Of a DNA stretch of 64,000 nt, positions 17,638 to 26,832 are shown piece after piece (within the stretch, counting starts at the first letter, position 1; the number at the start of each line of letters is the position of its first letter). The DNA lies in contig NZ_JAWLHG010000009.1 of assembly GCF_041690465.1 (NCBI RefSeq), forward strand, positions 120,230-184,229. The letters run 5' to 3'. The DNA is from Falsiroseomonas sp041690465. Lineage in GTDB: Bacteria > Pseudomonadota > Alphaproteobacteria > Acetobacterales > Acetobacteraceae. A program made the position numbers and the translations under genes. Under the pieces are notes generated by a model that was not told the DNA's origin, searched no databases, and worked only from the letters and a program-made list of their open reading frames with translations.

Positions 17638-19653
17638 TCAGATGCGCCGCGCGGCAATCTCCGCCTCGCGGATCGCCGCATCGGCGCGGCGCGGCGCCAG
17701 CGCATCGCCGATCAGATGCAGGTCGAGCCCCTGCGTGCGGCGTGGCGCCAGCGCGTGGAACAGGCTATCCTGCGCCTCCGCGCCAAGCGCCAGCACCACC
17801 GTGTCGATGCCTTCCCTCACCACTTCGGCACTCGTGTAGATGTCGCGCAGGCGTACGGTCGTGCCCTCGATCGCGACCAGTTCCAGATCGCATGCGAAGC
17901 GCATGCCCATGCGCTTGAGCATGCCGTAGGTCTTGCCCCAATCGCGGCTGCCGGCGAGGTCCGGTGCGGTCTGGCCGAGCCAGGTGACGAACTCCACCTC
18001 GGCACCCTGCGTCGCAAGGTACTCCGCCGCTACCACAGCCTGCCTTCCGCCAAGCCCATCGTAGACCAGCGCACGTCGGCCCGGCGCAGTACGCTCCTGC
18101 AGGGCTTCCATATAGGAGAGCACGTTGGGCTGGTCGGTGCCGGGCACTGCCGCGCCCTTCCACTTCTCCGGACGCAGCGGTGTCCAGCCATGGCGCAGCC
18201 CGCGTGATCCGGTCGCGACGACGATCGCCTCGTAGCCATCCGCGACCAGCATCTCCTCCGTCGCGATGGTCTGCAGCCGGATATCCACCTTCGCCTTCAC
18301 GACCTGTCGTTCCAGCCAGTCGGCGATGCCGAGCAGCTCGCTACGCGAGGGGGCTCGCGACCACAGGCGGATCTGACCGCCAAGTTCATGCCCGCGCTCG
18401 AACAGCGTGACGGCATGGCCGCGCTGTGCCGCAGTCAGCGCAGCGCGCAGCCCGCCGGGGCCGCCACCCACGACCGCCACCTTCTTCTTCCGCGCCGCGC
18501 TCTTCAGCGTGCCGCTGCCGAGCTGCTTCTCGTTGCCGGCGGCGGGGTTGTGGATGCAGGCGATCGGGGCCTGGGCGAAGATCGAGGTCATGCACCAGTT
18601 GGCGCCGACGCAGGGCCGGATCTCCTCGCCTTCGTGGCGCGCCGCCTTGGCCACCCATTCCGGATCGGCGATCAGCGCGCGCGCCATGGCGACGAAGTCG
18701 CAATCCCCGGCGGCCAGGTGCTTCTCCGCTTCCGAAGGGCTGACGATGCGTCCGACGCCGACCACCGGCCTGTCCACCGCCTGCTTCACCTTGCGCGTCG
18801 CCGCCATCTGGTAGCCATGGCTCTCTGGCGAGGTCGGGTAGATCAGCATCCGGTTCAGATAGGTGCCATGACTGCAGGAGACGTAGTCGATCAGTCCGGA
18901 GGCGGTCATGCCCGCGGCGATCTCCGCCCAGTCGTCCGGCCGCAGCCCGCCCTCGTGCCCGTCATCGGAGTTGATGCGCACACCGACGACCATGTCCGGC
19001 CCGCATTCCTCGCGGGTGGCCTGGATGATCTCCATCACCAGCCGCAGCCGGTTTTCCAGGTTGCCGCCGAAGGCGTCGTTGCGATGGTTGGTAGCGGGCG
19101 AGAGAAACTGGTTCAGAAGGTAGCCATGCGCCATGGAGTGCACCTCCACGCCATCGAGCCCGCCACTGCGCGCATGCCGCGCCGTCAGCCGGTAGCCCTC
19201 GCGGATGGCGTCGATATCCGCCACCGTCATCACATGCGGCATCTCGCGATAGACGGCGCAGGGCACCGCGGAAGGCGCCCAGACCGGCGCACCCGAGGCG
19301 ACCGAATTGGTCTCCCGCCCGCGATGCCAGGGCTGTGCCAGCAGAAGCGCGCCATGCGCGTGCACCGCCTCGGCGATCTTCGCATATTGCGGCACCATGC
19401 GCGGATCGAAGGAGAGCGCCTTGCCACGATAGGGCAGGGAGGTCTCGTGCACCGCCATGCATTCCATCGTGATCACCGCGACGCCATGCTTCGCGCGCTC
19501 GGCGTAGTAGGCGACATGCTCGTCGGTGAACACGTGGTCCTTCACCAGCAGCGTCGCATGCGCGCTCATCCAGCTGCGGTTGCGCGCCGTCTTGGGCCCC
19601 AGGCGGATCGGGCTGAACAAGGTGGGGTAGCGGGGGACGGGCGCTTCGGGCAT
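17638..19653 (-). CDS. NADH:flavin oxidoreductase of the 2,4-dienoyl-CoA reductase/trimethylamine dehydrogenase group
   Basis: 671 residues from ATG 19653. An N-terminal Old-Yellow-Enzyme TIM barrel binding FMN (RLGPKTARNR, MAHGYLLNQFLSPATNHR, DAFGGNLENRLR) is followed by a pyridine-nucleotide-disulfide-type half with VAVVGGGPGGLRAALTAAQRG. The cluster motif between the halves reads CVGANWC then C12 residues later (Cys348, Ala351, Cys354, Cys366). In trimethylamine dehydrogenase and FadH all four positions are Cys, so one 4Fe-4S ligand appears to be missing here. It converges with HyuA copy 2 (2-base gap). Likely an oxidative demethylase or enoate reductase; substrate unknown. Confidence 0.9.
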   Translation of the reverse strand: MPEAPVPRYPTLFSPIRLGPKTARNRSWMSAHATLLVKDHVFTDEHVAYYAERAKHGVAVITMECMAVHETSLPYRGKALSFDPRMVPQYAKIAEAVHAHGALLLAQPWHRGRETNSVASGAPVWAPSAVPCAVYREMPHVMTVADIDAIREGYRLTARHARSGGLDGVEVHSMAHGYLLNQFLSPATNHRNDAFGGNLENRLRLVMEIIQATREECGPDMVVGVRINSDDGHEGGLRPDDWAEIAAGMTASGLIDYVSCSHGTYLNRMLIYPTSPESHGYQMAATRKVKQAVDRPVVGVGRIVSPSEAEKHLAAGDCDFVAMARALIADPEWVAKAARHEGEEIRPCVGANWCMTSIFAQAPIACIHNPAAGNEKQLGSGTLKSAARKKKVAVVGGGPGGLRAALTAAQRGHAVTLFERGHELGGQIRLWSRAPSRSELLGIADWLERQVVKAKVDIRLQTIATEEMLVADGYEAIVVATGSRGLRHGWTPLRPEKWKGAAVPGTDQPNVLSYMEALQERTAPGRRALVYDGLGGRQAVVAAEYLATQGAEVEFVTWLGQTAPDLAGSRDWGKTYGMLKRMGMRFACDLELVAIEGTTVRLRDIYTSAEVVREGIDTVVLALGAEAQDSLFHALAPRRTQGLDLHLIGDALAPRRADAAIREAEIAARRI

Positions 19654-19748
19654 CGCATTGCTCTTCCTGGACGGGGCGAGCCTTGCCAGCGCGCCGCTGC
19701 GCGTCAAGACTTCACCTGACCCGGGGGTAACGGCGCGGAGCGTTCGGC

Positions 19749-21374
19749 GTGGCGGAGCTGGAAGTCGATCTGGTGGTGGTGGGCACCGGTGCCGCCGGCT
19801 GCGGCGCGGCCTTGGCCGGCGCGGCCCGCGGGTTGCGCGTCGCGCTGGTCGAGAAGTCGGAGCGCTTGGGCGGTGCCACCGCCTCGTCGCTCGGCGGGCT
19901 CTGGGTGCCGGAGAACCACCTGGCCGCTGCAGCCGGCATGCCCGACAGCCTTGATGCGGCGCGGCGCTACATGCAGTTCCTCTCCGGGGGCTACGCGCTG
20001 GCGCCGATGACGGAGGCGTACCTGCACCATTCGCGGATCGCGCTGCACGACTTCGCGGCGGCTGGCGTGCCGTTCCGGTTGCTGCGCGGCCTGCCCGACC
20101 ACTACTACCCGCAGGCCGAGGGCTCGGTGGCCGATGGCCGCCTGGTGGAGGCCGAGCCGATCACCCGTGACGCGCTCGGCGAATGGGGCGAGCGGCTGGA
20201 GGAGGGCGTCTACAACGAGGCCGGCGTGAGCTGGGGCGATGCGATCGCCTGGGGCGGCCTCGGCGCCCGTCAGCGCTGGCCCGAGGAGGAGCTGGAGGCC
20301 CGCCGCCAGCGGCGCCTGCTCGCCGCCGGCCCGGCACTGGTCGGCCAGTTCGTGACCCGGCTGATGGCAGCGGGCACGCCCATCATGGCCGGTTTCCGCG
20401 CCGACCGGCTGCTGGTCGAGGATGGCCGTGTCGTCGGGCTGGAAGGCTCGCGGCGCGGCTCGGCGCTGCGCATCCGCGCAAGCCGCGGCGTGGTCCTCGC
20501 CACCGGCGGCTACGAGGGCAGCCCCGAGCTGGTCAACCGCTTCGAAGGCTTGCCGGACTGGATGAACATCTTCCCGAAATCCATCGAGGGCGACGGGATG
20601 CTGATGGGCAGCGAGCTCGGCGCCGCCGTATGGCGGGTGCCGAACAACCTGGCGATGCTGGTCGGATATGCGATCCCCTCGCCGGAGGAGCCCGGCGAGC
20701 AGGTGTTCTTCAGCGCCGGCCTGCGCGGCCTCTCCTACCCGCACAGCATGGTGGTGAACGACCAGGCGCGCCGGTTCTGCGATGAGAGCCAGTTCCAGCA
20801 TGTCGTCGCCGGGCTGACGCGCTTCGACCTCGGCCTGCACCGGCATCCCAACCTGCCGGCCTGGATGCTGTTCGACGCGCAGTATCTCCGCCGCTACAGC
20901 TTCGCCCGCCGCCCGCCCGGTGCGCCGGTGCCGGAGTGGGTGATGCGCGCGAACAGCGTCGAGGAACTCGCCGGCATGCTGGGACTGGAGCCAGCGGCGC
21001 TGGCCGCCAGCATCGCGCGCTTCAACGAAGGCGCCGCGCGCGGCGAGGATCCGGAGCATGGCCGCGGTTCCTCCGCCTTTGCGCGCTCCACCGCCGGCGA
21101 TCCGCATGCCGCGCATCCGAATCTCGGCACGCTGGCGGAGCCGCCCTTCTGCGCCGTTCGGATCAAGCTTGGCGGCATCTCGGCCGCGGGCTTGCTGACC
21201 GATCCGGATGCGCGGGTGCAGCATGTCCGTGGCCGGCCGATCCCGGGACTCTACGCCTGTGGCAACGCCGCGGCGCCGACGGAATCCGGCGCCGGCTACC
21301 AGGCCGGCATCTCGCTGATGCGCGGGCTCACCTTCGGCTGGCTCGCCGCGCGTCACGCTGCTGGCGCGGCCTGA
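19749..21374 (+). CDS. FAD-binding dehydrogenase (fumarate reductase/3-ketosteroid dehydrogenase-like flavoprotein)
   Basis: 541 residues from GTG 19749. The N-terminal Rossmann motif VVVGTGAAGCGAALAGAARG ends in an acidic strand (LVEKSERLGG). A Gly-rich second FAD contact (GVVLATGGYEG) follows. The C-terminal ACGNAAAPTESGAGYQAGISL segment closes the FAD domain, as in the FAD_binding_2 family. No signal peptide, so cytoplasmic, unlike periplasmic fumarate reductases. It is divergent from the NADH:flavin oxidoreductase gene and precedes a Bug receptor gene; these may be one degradative unit. Reaction: probably dehydrogenation next to a carbonyl; substrate not determinable. Confidence 0.88.
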   Translation: MAELEVDLVVVGTGAAGCGAALAGAARGLRVALVEKSERLGGATASSLGGLWVPENHLAAAAGMPDSLDAARRYMQFLSGGYALAPMTEAYLHHSRIALHDFAAAGVPFRLLRGLPDHYYPQAEGSVADGRLVEAEPITRDALGEWGERLEEGVYNEAGVSWGDAIAWGGLGARQRWPEEELEARRQRRLLAAGPALVGQFVTRLMAAGTPIMAGFRADRLLVEDGRVVGLEGSRRGSALRIRASRGVVLATGGYEGSPELVNRFEGLPDWMNIFPKSIEGDGMLMGSELGAAVWRVPNNLAMLVGYAIPSPEEPGEQVFFSAGLRGLSYPHSMVVNDQARRFCDESQFQHVVAGLTRFDLGLHRHPNLPAWMLFDAQYLRRYSFARRPPGAPVPEWVMRANSVEELAGMLGLEPAALAASIARFNEGAARGEDPEHGRGSSAFARSTAGDPHAAHPNLGTLAEPPFCAVRIKLGGISAAGLLTDPDARVQHVRGRPIPGLYACGNAAAPTESGAGYQAGISLMRGLTFGWLAARHAAGAA

Positions 21375-21456
21375 GATCGCGGCACCCGCTTGCGCTTCCT
21401 GGACGCGCCGCTGCCTTCGCCATAGGGTTCGCCCAACGACAATGAGGAGACGGAAC

Positions 21457-22434
21457 ATGACCCATGCCATTCAACGCCGTGCGCTGCTGTCCGCCGCGGC
21501 GCTGCTGCCGTTGCCGGCGCTGGCGCAGTCGCCCTGGCCGTCGCGCTCCATCCGTCTGGTGGTGCCCTTCGCGCCGGGCGGTACGACGGACATCGTCGCG
21601 CGCATCCTGGCCGAGCAGATGCAGTCGCGTCTCGGCCAGCCTGTGGTGGTGGACAACCGCCCGGGTGCCGGCGCCACGCTCGCCTCCGGCCAGGTTGCGG
21701 AGCAGTCGGCGCCGGATGGCTACACGCTGCTGATCTCGAACAGCGCCTCCCACGGCATCTCGCCGAGCATGTTCACCAATGTGCGCTACGATCCGCTGGC
21801 CGACTTCACCCATATTGCCATCGCCGCCACCACCTCCTCGGCTGTGATCGTGCATCCGCGCTACGAGGCGCAGACGGTGGCGGATCTGATCCGTCTCGGC
21901 CGATCCAAGCCGGATGGGCTGGATTTCGCAATCTCCGGCCACGGCACGACGACGCACCTGCTCGGCATGCGTATCGGCCTGGCGACCGGGATCAGGATGA
22001 ACCCGATCCCCTACCGCGGCGCAGGGCCGGCGCTGCTCGATGTCATGGCCGGCAATGTCGGGCTGATGGTGGACGGGCTGCCTTCCTCGATCCGTCACAT
22101 CCGCGACGGCGCGGTGAAGGCGATCGCGGTCGCCGACGCCGAACGCAACCGTCACCTGCCGCAGGTCCCGACCCTGGTCGAAAGCGGCCTGCCGGGCATG
22201 ACCTCCTATTCCTGGTTCGGTGTTTCCGGCCCGAAGGGCATGGCCGCGCCGGTCGTGGATCGCCTGAACGGGGAGATCCGGGCCATCCTGCAGCAACCCG
22301 CCATCCGCGAGCGCTATGTGACACTCACCGCGGATGCGCCGGACATGACAGCGGCGCAGTATACCGCCTTCATTGCGGAGGAATTGCGCGTGTGGGGCGA
22401 GGTGGTGCGCGCCACCGGCATCCGCGCCGGGTGA
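21457..22434 (+). CDS. Tripartite tricarboxylate transporter (Bug/TctC family) periplasmic receptor
   Basis: 325 residues from ATG 21457, set by GAGGAG seven bases upstream (an ATG at 21442 overlaps that site). The signal peptide has a hydrophobic core (ALLSAAALLPLPALA) with cleavage near ALAQS. Mature Bug landmarks are WPSRSIRLVVPFAPGG, VDNRPGAGATLASGQVA, PDGYTLL, PYRGAGPALLDVMAG and the C-terminal VLQQP-like region. No TctA or TctB membrane genes are in the window, as is common for Bug receptors. Its ligand is probably a small carboxylate; context hints at the product of the neighbouring flavoenzymes. Confidence 0.93.
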   Translation: MTHAIQRRALLSAAALLPLPALAQSPWPSRSIRLVVPFAPGGTTDIVARILAEQMQSRLGQPVVVDNRPGAGATLASGQVAEQSAPDGYTLLISNSASHGISPSMFTNVRYDPLADFTHIAIAATTSSAVIVHPRYEAQTVADLIRLGRSKPDGLDFAISGHGTTTHLLGMRIGLATGIRMNPIPYRGAGPALLDVMAGNVGLMVDGLPSSIRHIRDGAVKAIAVADAERNRHLPQVPTLVESGLPGMTSYSWFGVSGPKGMAAPVVDRLNGEIRAILQQPAIRERYVTLTADAPDMTAAQYTAFIAEELRVWGEVVRATGIRAG

Positions 22435-22440
22435 TCGGGC

Positions 22441-22469
22441 CGCGCGCGGCACAGTGTGCGCCGCGCGCG
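22441..22469 (+). terminator. GC-rich hairpin after the Bug receptor gene
   Basis: Perfect 10-base inverted repeat CGCGCGCGGC/GCCGCGCGCG with a 9-base loop, beginning 6 bases after the stop codon. No T-run follows. Probably terminates or attenuates transcription before the sugar operon. Confidence 0.5.
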
Positions 22470-22605
22470 CCTGCTCGCCATCCCGGCGCCACCGGTGGGA
22501 GGTCGACGGCGGCACGTCTGGCGCCATCCGCCGCGGGCTGCGTGGAGCCTGCTTCTGCGGTCGGCAGGAGGCTTCGGCGTGGTCGTGCCGGGTGAGCGCT
22601 GAACC

Positions 22606-24015
22606 ATGACGATGCAGGCAACGGTACTGGCCGTGGATCTCGGCGGTTCGAGCCTGCGCTGCGCGCTGGTGGACCGCTCCGGCAAACTACGCGCCCTGCA
22701 CGCCGCGCCGCATCGCAGTGCTGAGGAGGCGGATCCCGAGACCTGGTGGCAGGGCCTGCTGGCCGGTGCGGCGGTGCTGCGGCGCGAGGACGCCGAGGGC
22801 TTCGCAGCCGTGCGCGCCATCGCAATCTCAGCCTTCACACGCAGCCTGGTCTTGCTGGACGCAACCGGAAACGTCCTGCGTCCCGCCATCCTCTGGAGCG
22901 ACACGCGGGCCGAGGCGGCGCTGCCCGCCCTGCGCGCGCTGATGCCCGCGACGCATGCGGAAGCCGCCGAGATTAATGCCTTCCATCCACTTGCAAGGCT
23001 GTTCTGGCTGGCGCAGACGGAGCCCGCGGTGATGGTGCGCGCCTTCGCCGCGATCGAGCCGAAGGACGAACTCAACCGCAGGCTGACGGGCGTGGTCGCG
23101 TCCGATCGCATATCTTCCGCCCGCCTCGCAGCCGCCGCCGATCTGCTGCGGCCCCTCGGCCTGCCACCGCTGCTGCCGCCGCTGCGGCGACCCGTCGAGG
23201 TGGTCGGCCCGGTGAGCGCAGGCCTGCCGGGTGCGCTCGGCGCATTGGCCGGCGTGCCGGTGCTCGCGATGGCGAACGACACCTGGGCGGCGGTGACGGG
23301 GCTCGGCGCGATGCGCGCTGGCCTTGCCTACTGCATCTCCGGCACCACGGAAGTGCTCGGCCTGCTGCATGATGCGCCGGCGCGGGCGGAGGGGCTGCTC
23401 ACCGTGGACTGGGACGGGCTGTGGCAGCTCGGCGGCCCGAGCCAGCTTGGCGCCGATGCGCTGGCCTGGCTGCGCGGGCTGGGCGTTGCCACGGCGGACC
23501 CGCCATCGGGCGACCCCGTGCCGATCCTGTTCCTGCCGAGCCTGGCCGGTGAGCGCGTGCCGCATTGGGATCCCGCGCTGCGTGGCGCCTTCCTGGGCCT
23601 CTCGCGCACGCACGGCACGGCGGATCTGGTGCGCGCCGTCATGCAGGGGATTGCCCTGAACAACCTGACGGTGCTGCAGCGCGCGGAGGCCGCGACCGGC
23701 CGACACGCCGGGGAGTTGCGGCTCGGCGGCGGTGGCGGCACGCCGGGTTGGGCGAGGATCCGCGCCGATGTGCTCGGCCGCCCGGTGGTGCTGACCGGCT
23801 GCCCCGAGCCCGGCCTGCTCGGCTGTGCCATCACCGCTTTCGCCGCCTTGGAGGGCGCGCCGCTCGCCAAGCTGCAGGACGAGCTCGTGCGACCCGCCGC
23901 GCGGTTCGAGCCGGACCCGGTGCGCCACGCCGCGGCACTCCGGCTGCATGCGCTGTTCCGCCAGGCCGAGGCCGCCGTCGCGCCAATCTCGCGTGCCCTG
24001 GCGGGGCCGGCTTGA
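22606..24015 (+). CDS. FGGY-family carbohydrate kinase
   Basis: Sugar kinase of the xylulokinase/gluconokinase superfamily, 469 residues from ATG 22606 (a second ATG lies two codons on). N-terminal ATPase lobe: VLAVDLGGSSLRCALVDRSG. Mid-protein: AIEPKDELNRRLTG. C-terminal lobe: ISGTTEVLGLLHD and LRLGGGGGTPGWARIRADVL. It is the first gene of a co-directional run to 34831 and is immediately followed by a CUT2 sugar importer, an order reminiscent of rhizobial frc/rbs loci. It probably phosphorylates the imported sugar or a derivative. The substrate cannot be read from sequence. Confidence 0.92.
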   Translation: MTMQATVLAVDLGGSSLRCALVDRSGKLRALHAAPHRSAEEADPETWWQGLLAGAAVLRREDAEGFAAVRAIAISAFTRSLVLLDATGNVLRPAILWSDTRAEAALPALRALMPATHAEAAEINAFHPLARLFWLAQTEPAVMVRAFAAIEPKDELNRRLTGVVASDRISSARLAAAADLLRPLGLPPLLPPLRRPVEVVGPVSAGLPGALGALAGVPVLAMANDTWAAVTGLGAMRAGLAYCISGTTEVLGLLHDAPARAEGLLTVDWDGLWQLGGPSQLGADALAWLRGLGVATADPPSGDPVPILFLPSLAGERVPHWDPALRGAFLGLSRTHGTADLVRAVMQGIALNNLTVLQRAEAATGRHAGELRLGGGGGTPGWARIRADVLGRPVVLTGCPEPGLLGCAITAFAALEGAPLAKLQDELVRPAARFEPDPVRHAAALRLHALFRQAEAAVAPISRALAGPA

Positions 24016-24064
24016 AGCGGCGGCGGCCCGGCGCGATGCTGGCGCGACAACGGCCGGGGGATGC

Positions 24065-25024
24065 ATGCGCGGCGTGCTGACACGCTATGGGACGGCGCTT
24101 GCCGGCGTGGTGCTCTTCCTGGCCTTCGCGGCCACGGCGCCGGTCTTCCTGACGATGGACAACCTCGCCCTGATCCTGAAGGAGACCGCCTTCCTCGGCA
24201 TCCTCGCCATCGGCTTCACCCTGGCGCTGGTGACCGCCGAGATCGACCTTTCCGTCGCGGAGGTCGCTTCGCTCGCGGCGGTGGTCACCGGCGCCCTGGT
24301 GCATGCCGGCACGGCACCCTGGCTGGCCGTGGCCGCCGGGCTGGCGGTGGGGAGTGTCTGCGGCGTGGCGAACGGCGTCGCGGTCACCGTGCTGAAGGTG
24401 CCGTCGCTGATCGCGACGCTCGGCGTCGCGGCGATCGCGAAGGGGCTCTCCTTCATGCTGACGCAGGGCGTCGCCTTCGTCGGTCGGTGGCCCTCCTCCT
24501 TCACCGGCATCGCGCGCGGCACGCTGGCCGGCGTGCCGAACCTCGTCTGGCTGCTGGGCGCGACATCGCTGGCCGCGTGGCTGCTGGTGAAGTGGACGCG
24601 CACCGGCGCGCACCTCGTCGCCACAGGGGAGGCGGAGGAAGCGGCGCGGCTTGCCGGCATCAACACGCTTGGGATGAAGCGCCTCTCGCTGACGCTGGCC
24701 GGAGCCTGCGCCGGGCTGACGGCGGTGTTGCTGGCGTCCTCGCTCTCCTCCGCGGCGCCGGCGATGGCGAACGACCATTTCCTCTATGCCATCGCCGCCG
24801 TGCTGCTGGGGATGAGCATGTTCGAGCCGGGGCGGCCCAACATCCCGGGCACGCTCTTCGCCGCCTTCACGCTGAAGGTGCTCGGCAACGGGCTCGTGTT
24901 GCTCGGTGCCGAATACTATTGGCAGGACATCGTGCTCGGCACGATCATCCTGGTTTCGGTGGCGCTGTCCGCCAGTGGAACCGGCAAGGCACCCTTCGTG
25001 AAGAAGCTCAATTTTCGCAGGTGA
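24065..25024 (+). CDS. CUT2-family sugar ABC transporter permease (RbsC/FrcC type)
   Basis: 319 residues from ATG 24065, preceded by GGGGG. A highly hydrophobic protein with about eight to ten membrane segments. The family region AEIDLSVAEVASLAAVV is seen near residue 57 (ribose permeases have similar DLSVG). GANxx-like GINTLGMKRLSLTLAG appears near residue 200. The gene starts 49 bases after the kinase gene and ends 13 bases before the binding-protein gene. It forms the pore of a sugar importer; it is shorter at the N terminus than some homologs but complete. Confidence 0.91.
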   Translation: MRGVLTRYGTALAGVVLFLAFAATAPVFLTMDNLALILKETAFLGILAIGFTLALVTAEIDLSVAEVASLAAVVTGALVHAGTAPWLAVAAGLAVGSVCGVANGVAVTVLKVPSLIATLGVAAIAKGLSFMLTQGVAFVGRWPSSFTGIARGTLAGVPNLVWLLGATSLAAWLLVKWTRTGAHLVATGEAEEAARLAGINTLGMKRLSLTLAGACAGLTAVLLASSLSSAAPAMANDHFLYAIAAVLLGMSMFEPGRPNIPGTLFAAFTLKVLGNGLVLLGAEYYWQDIVLGTIILVSVALSASGTGKAPFVKKLNFRR

Positions 25025-25037
25025 GGAGACACGACCC

Positions 25038-25997
25038 ATGACGGAGACGAAGCGTCGCGACGTGATGCTGGGCGGGGCCGCTCTGGCCGCCACCCTGGCT
25101 GCGCCGGTGGTCGCTCGGGCGCAGGCGACCGATGTGGCAATCATCGGCTTCCAGATGAGCAGCGAGACGCATGCGCGCGCCGCCAACGCCGCCGCGGCCG
25201 CCGCACGCGCCAAGGGCTGGGATGCGACGGTGCTGAACAGCGAGGGGGCGCTGCCGCGCCATGCCGAGCAGCTCGACACGCTGATCGGCCGCCGGCCGAA
25301 GGCCATCATCGTCTGCATGGGCAAGCCGGTGGAGGCGGAGGCGCAGTTCCAACGCGCCAAGGAAGCCGGCGTGCCGGTGGTGACGATCATGTCCGGCGCC
25401 TCGACGCACACGCTGTTCGATATCCAGGTCAACGAATACAAGGTGGGCGCCGAGGCGGCGCTGTGGCTCCTCGGCGAGCTCGGCTACCAGGGCAACATCC
25501 TGACGCAGCGCTTCGAGGGCAATGTCGGCACGCGCATCCGCGGCAAGGTGCTGGACGTCGTGCTGAGCGAGAATACCGGCGTGCGCGTGCTCGGGACGCA
25601 CACCATGGCGCGCACCGCCTCCTGGCGCGACGATGTGCGCCAGGGCTTCCAGGCGCTGCTGCTGCGCCACGGCGCGCAGACCCAGGGCATCTGGGCCAGC
25701 TTCGACGGCCAGGCCTTCGTGATCGACGATCTGCTGAAGGCGCGCGGCGTTCAGAAGGGCCGCATCAAGCTCGTCTCGATCGATGGCGGCGCCGAAACCT
25801 ATCGTCGCATCGCCGATCCGGACAGCACGCTGATGGCGACCGTCACCATCCCCTTCGAGGAGATGGGCACGCGTGCGGTGGAGGCGGTGGAACGCATCGT
25901 CCTGAAGAACGAGCCGAAGGGCGCGATCACCTCCGGCCCCTACCTGTTCATGGATGCCTTCCTGGTGGATGCCAACAACGTCCGCCGGTTCCTCTAG
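25038..25997 (+). CDS. CUT2-family sugar-binding periplasmic protein (Peripla_BP_4)
   Basis: 319 residues from ATG 25038, with GAGGAGA upstream. Twin-Arg-like/Sec signal region (KRRDVMLGGAALAATLAAPVVARA) with cleavage near ARAQA. Mature part: VAIIGFQMSSETHARAANA, then the RPKAIIVCMGKPVEAEA and AGVPVVTIMSG strands, and a C-terminal half with SIDGGAETYRRIADPDSTLMATV, the usual layout of ribose/xylose/fructose-binding proteins. Co-transcribed with permease (13-base gap) and ATPase (9-base gap). Ligand unknown. Confidence 0.91.
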   Translation: MTETKRRDVMLGGAALAATLAAPVVARAQATDVAIIGFQMSSETHARAANAAAAAARAKGWDATVLNSEGALPRHAEQLDTLIGRRPKAIIVCMGKPVEAEAQFQRAKEAGVPVVTIMSGASTHTLFDIQVNEYKVGAEAALWLLGELGYQGNILTQRFEGNVGTRIRGKVLDVVLSENTGVRVLGTHTMARTASWRDDVRQGFQALLLRHGAQTQGIWASFDGQAFVIDDLLKARGVQKGRIKLVSIDGGAETYRRIADPDSTLMATVTIPFEEMGTRAVEAVERIVLKNEPKGAITSGPYLFMDAFLVDANNVRRFL

Positions 25998-26006
25998 CTC
26001 GCGCTC

Positions 26007-26744
26007 GTGACCAGCCTGCTTTCCCTCCGCGGCATCGGCATGTCCTACGGCGCCGTGACAGCGCTGCGGGAGGTGGATCTCGATGTCGCGGCGGGCGAGG
26101 TCCTGGCGCTCTGCGGCGACAATGGCGCGGGCAAATCCAGCCTGGTGAAGATCCTGGCCGGCGCACAGGCGCCGAGCGCGGGGCTTGTGACGCTGGATGG
26201 CCAGGCGGTCACGCTGCGCAGCCCGCAGGATGCGCTCGCGCGCGGCATTGCGACCATCTACCAGGACCTCGCCGTCGCGCCCCGGCTTTCCATCTGGCAG
26301 AACGTCTTCCTCGGCTCGGAGCTGACGCGGCCGCCCTTCGGCCTGCTCGACAAGCGCCGCATGGCGGAGATGAGCCGCGGCTTCCTCGAACGGCTCGCCA
26401 TCACGATCGATGATCTGGACACCCCGGTGGAGCGCCTTTCCGGCGGCCAGCGGCAGGCGGTCGCGATCTGCCGTGCGCTGCGGTGGGACGCCCGCATCGT
26501 CATCATGGACGAACCCACCGCCGCGCTCGGCGTGAAGGAGACGGCGCAGGTGCTGGACCTGATCCGCCGCCTCCATGCCGAGCGCCGCACCGTCGTCCTG
26601 GTCAGCCACGCGATGCCGGATGTTGTCGCGGTTGCCGACCGTGTCGTGATCCTCAAGGCGGGGCGCAAGGTGGCCGACAGGCCGGTGCGGGGCCTGACGC
26701 CTGCGGACCTCGCCGCACTCATCATGCACGGCGCGCCAGCCTGA
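26007..26744 (+). CDS. CUT2-family sugar ABC transporter ATPase, single-domain (FrcA-like)
   Basis: 245 residues from GTG 26007, nine bases after the binding-protein gene; an in-frame ATG at 26040 would cut the first strand. Walker A is GDNGAGKSS. The signature LSGGQRQAVAI, Walker B VIIMDEPTAALGVKE and switch His in VSHAMPD follow the RbsA/FrcA sub-group. RbsA has two fused ATPase domains, whereas this protein has one, as in FrcA-type transporters, and would act as a homodimer. It powers the permease encoded at 24065. Confidence 0.93.
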   Translation: MTSLLSLRGIGMSYGAVTALREVDLDVAAGEVLALCGDNGAGKSSLVKILAGAQAPSAGLVTLDGQAVTLRSPQDALARGIATIYQDLAVAPRLSIWQNVFLGSELTRPPFGLLDKRRMAEMSRGFLERLAITIDDLDTPVERLSGGQRQAVAICRALRWDARIVIMDEPTAALGVKETAQVLDLIRRLHAERRTVVLVSHAMPDVVAVADRVVILKAGRKVADRPVRGLTPADLAALIMHGAPA

Positions 26745-26776
26745 ACCTGCGCGCCGCGGCCTACCCGCCGCGGCGC

Positions 26777-26805
26777 TTGCCTTGCCCCACGGCCCATGAC
26801 TAGCA
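26777..26805 (+). promoter_or_regulatory. Candidate internal promoter ahead of the second importer
   Basis: TTGCCT at 26777-26782 and CTAGCA at 26800-26805 are spaced by 17 bases, in the 88-base gap before the UgpC-type ATPase gene. The -10-like hexamer is identical to that at 9729. It would let 26833-34831 be transcribed separately from the CUT2 genes. Confidence 0.45.
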
Positions 26806-26832
26806 TCCGGCGGGGATGGAAACGGAGTTGGC

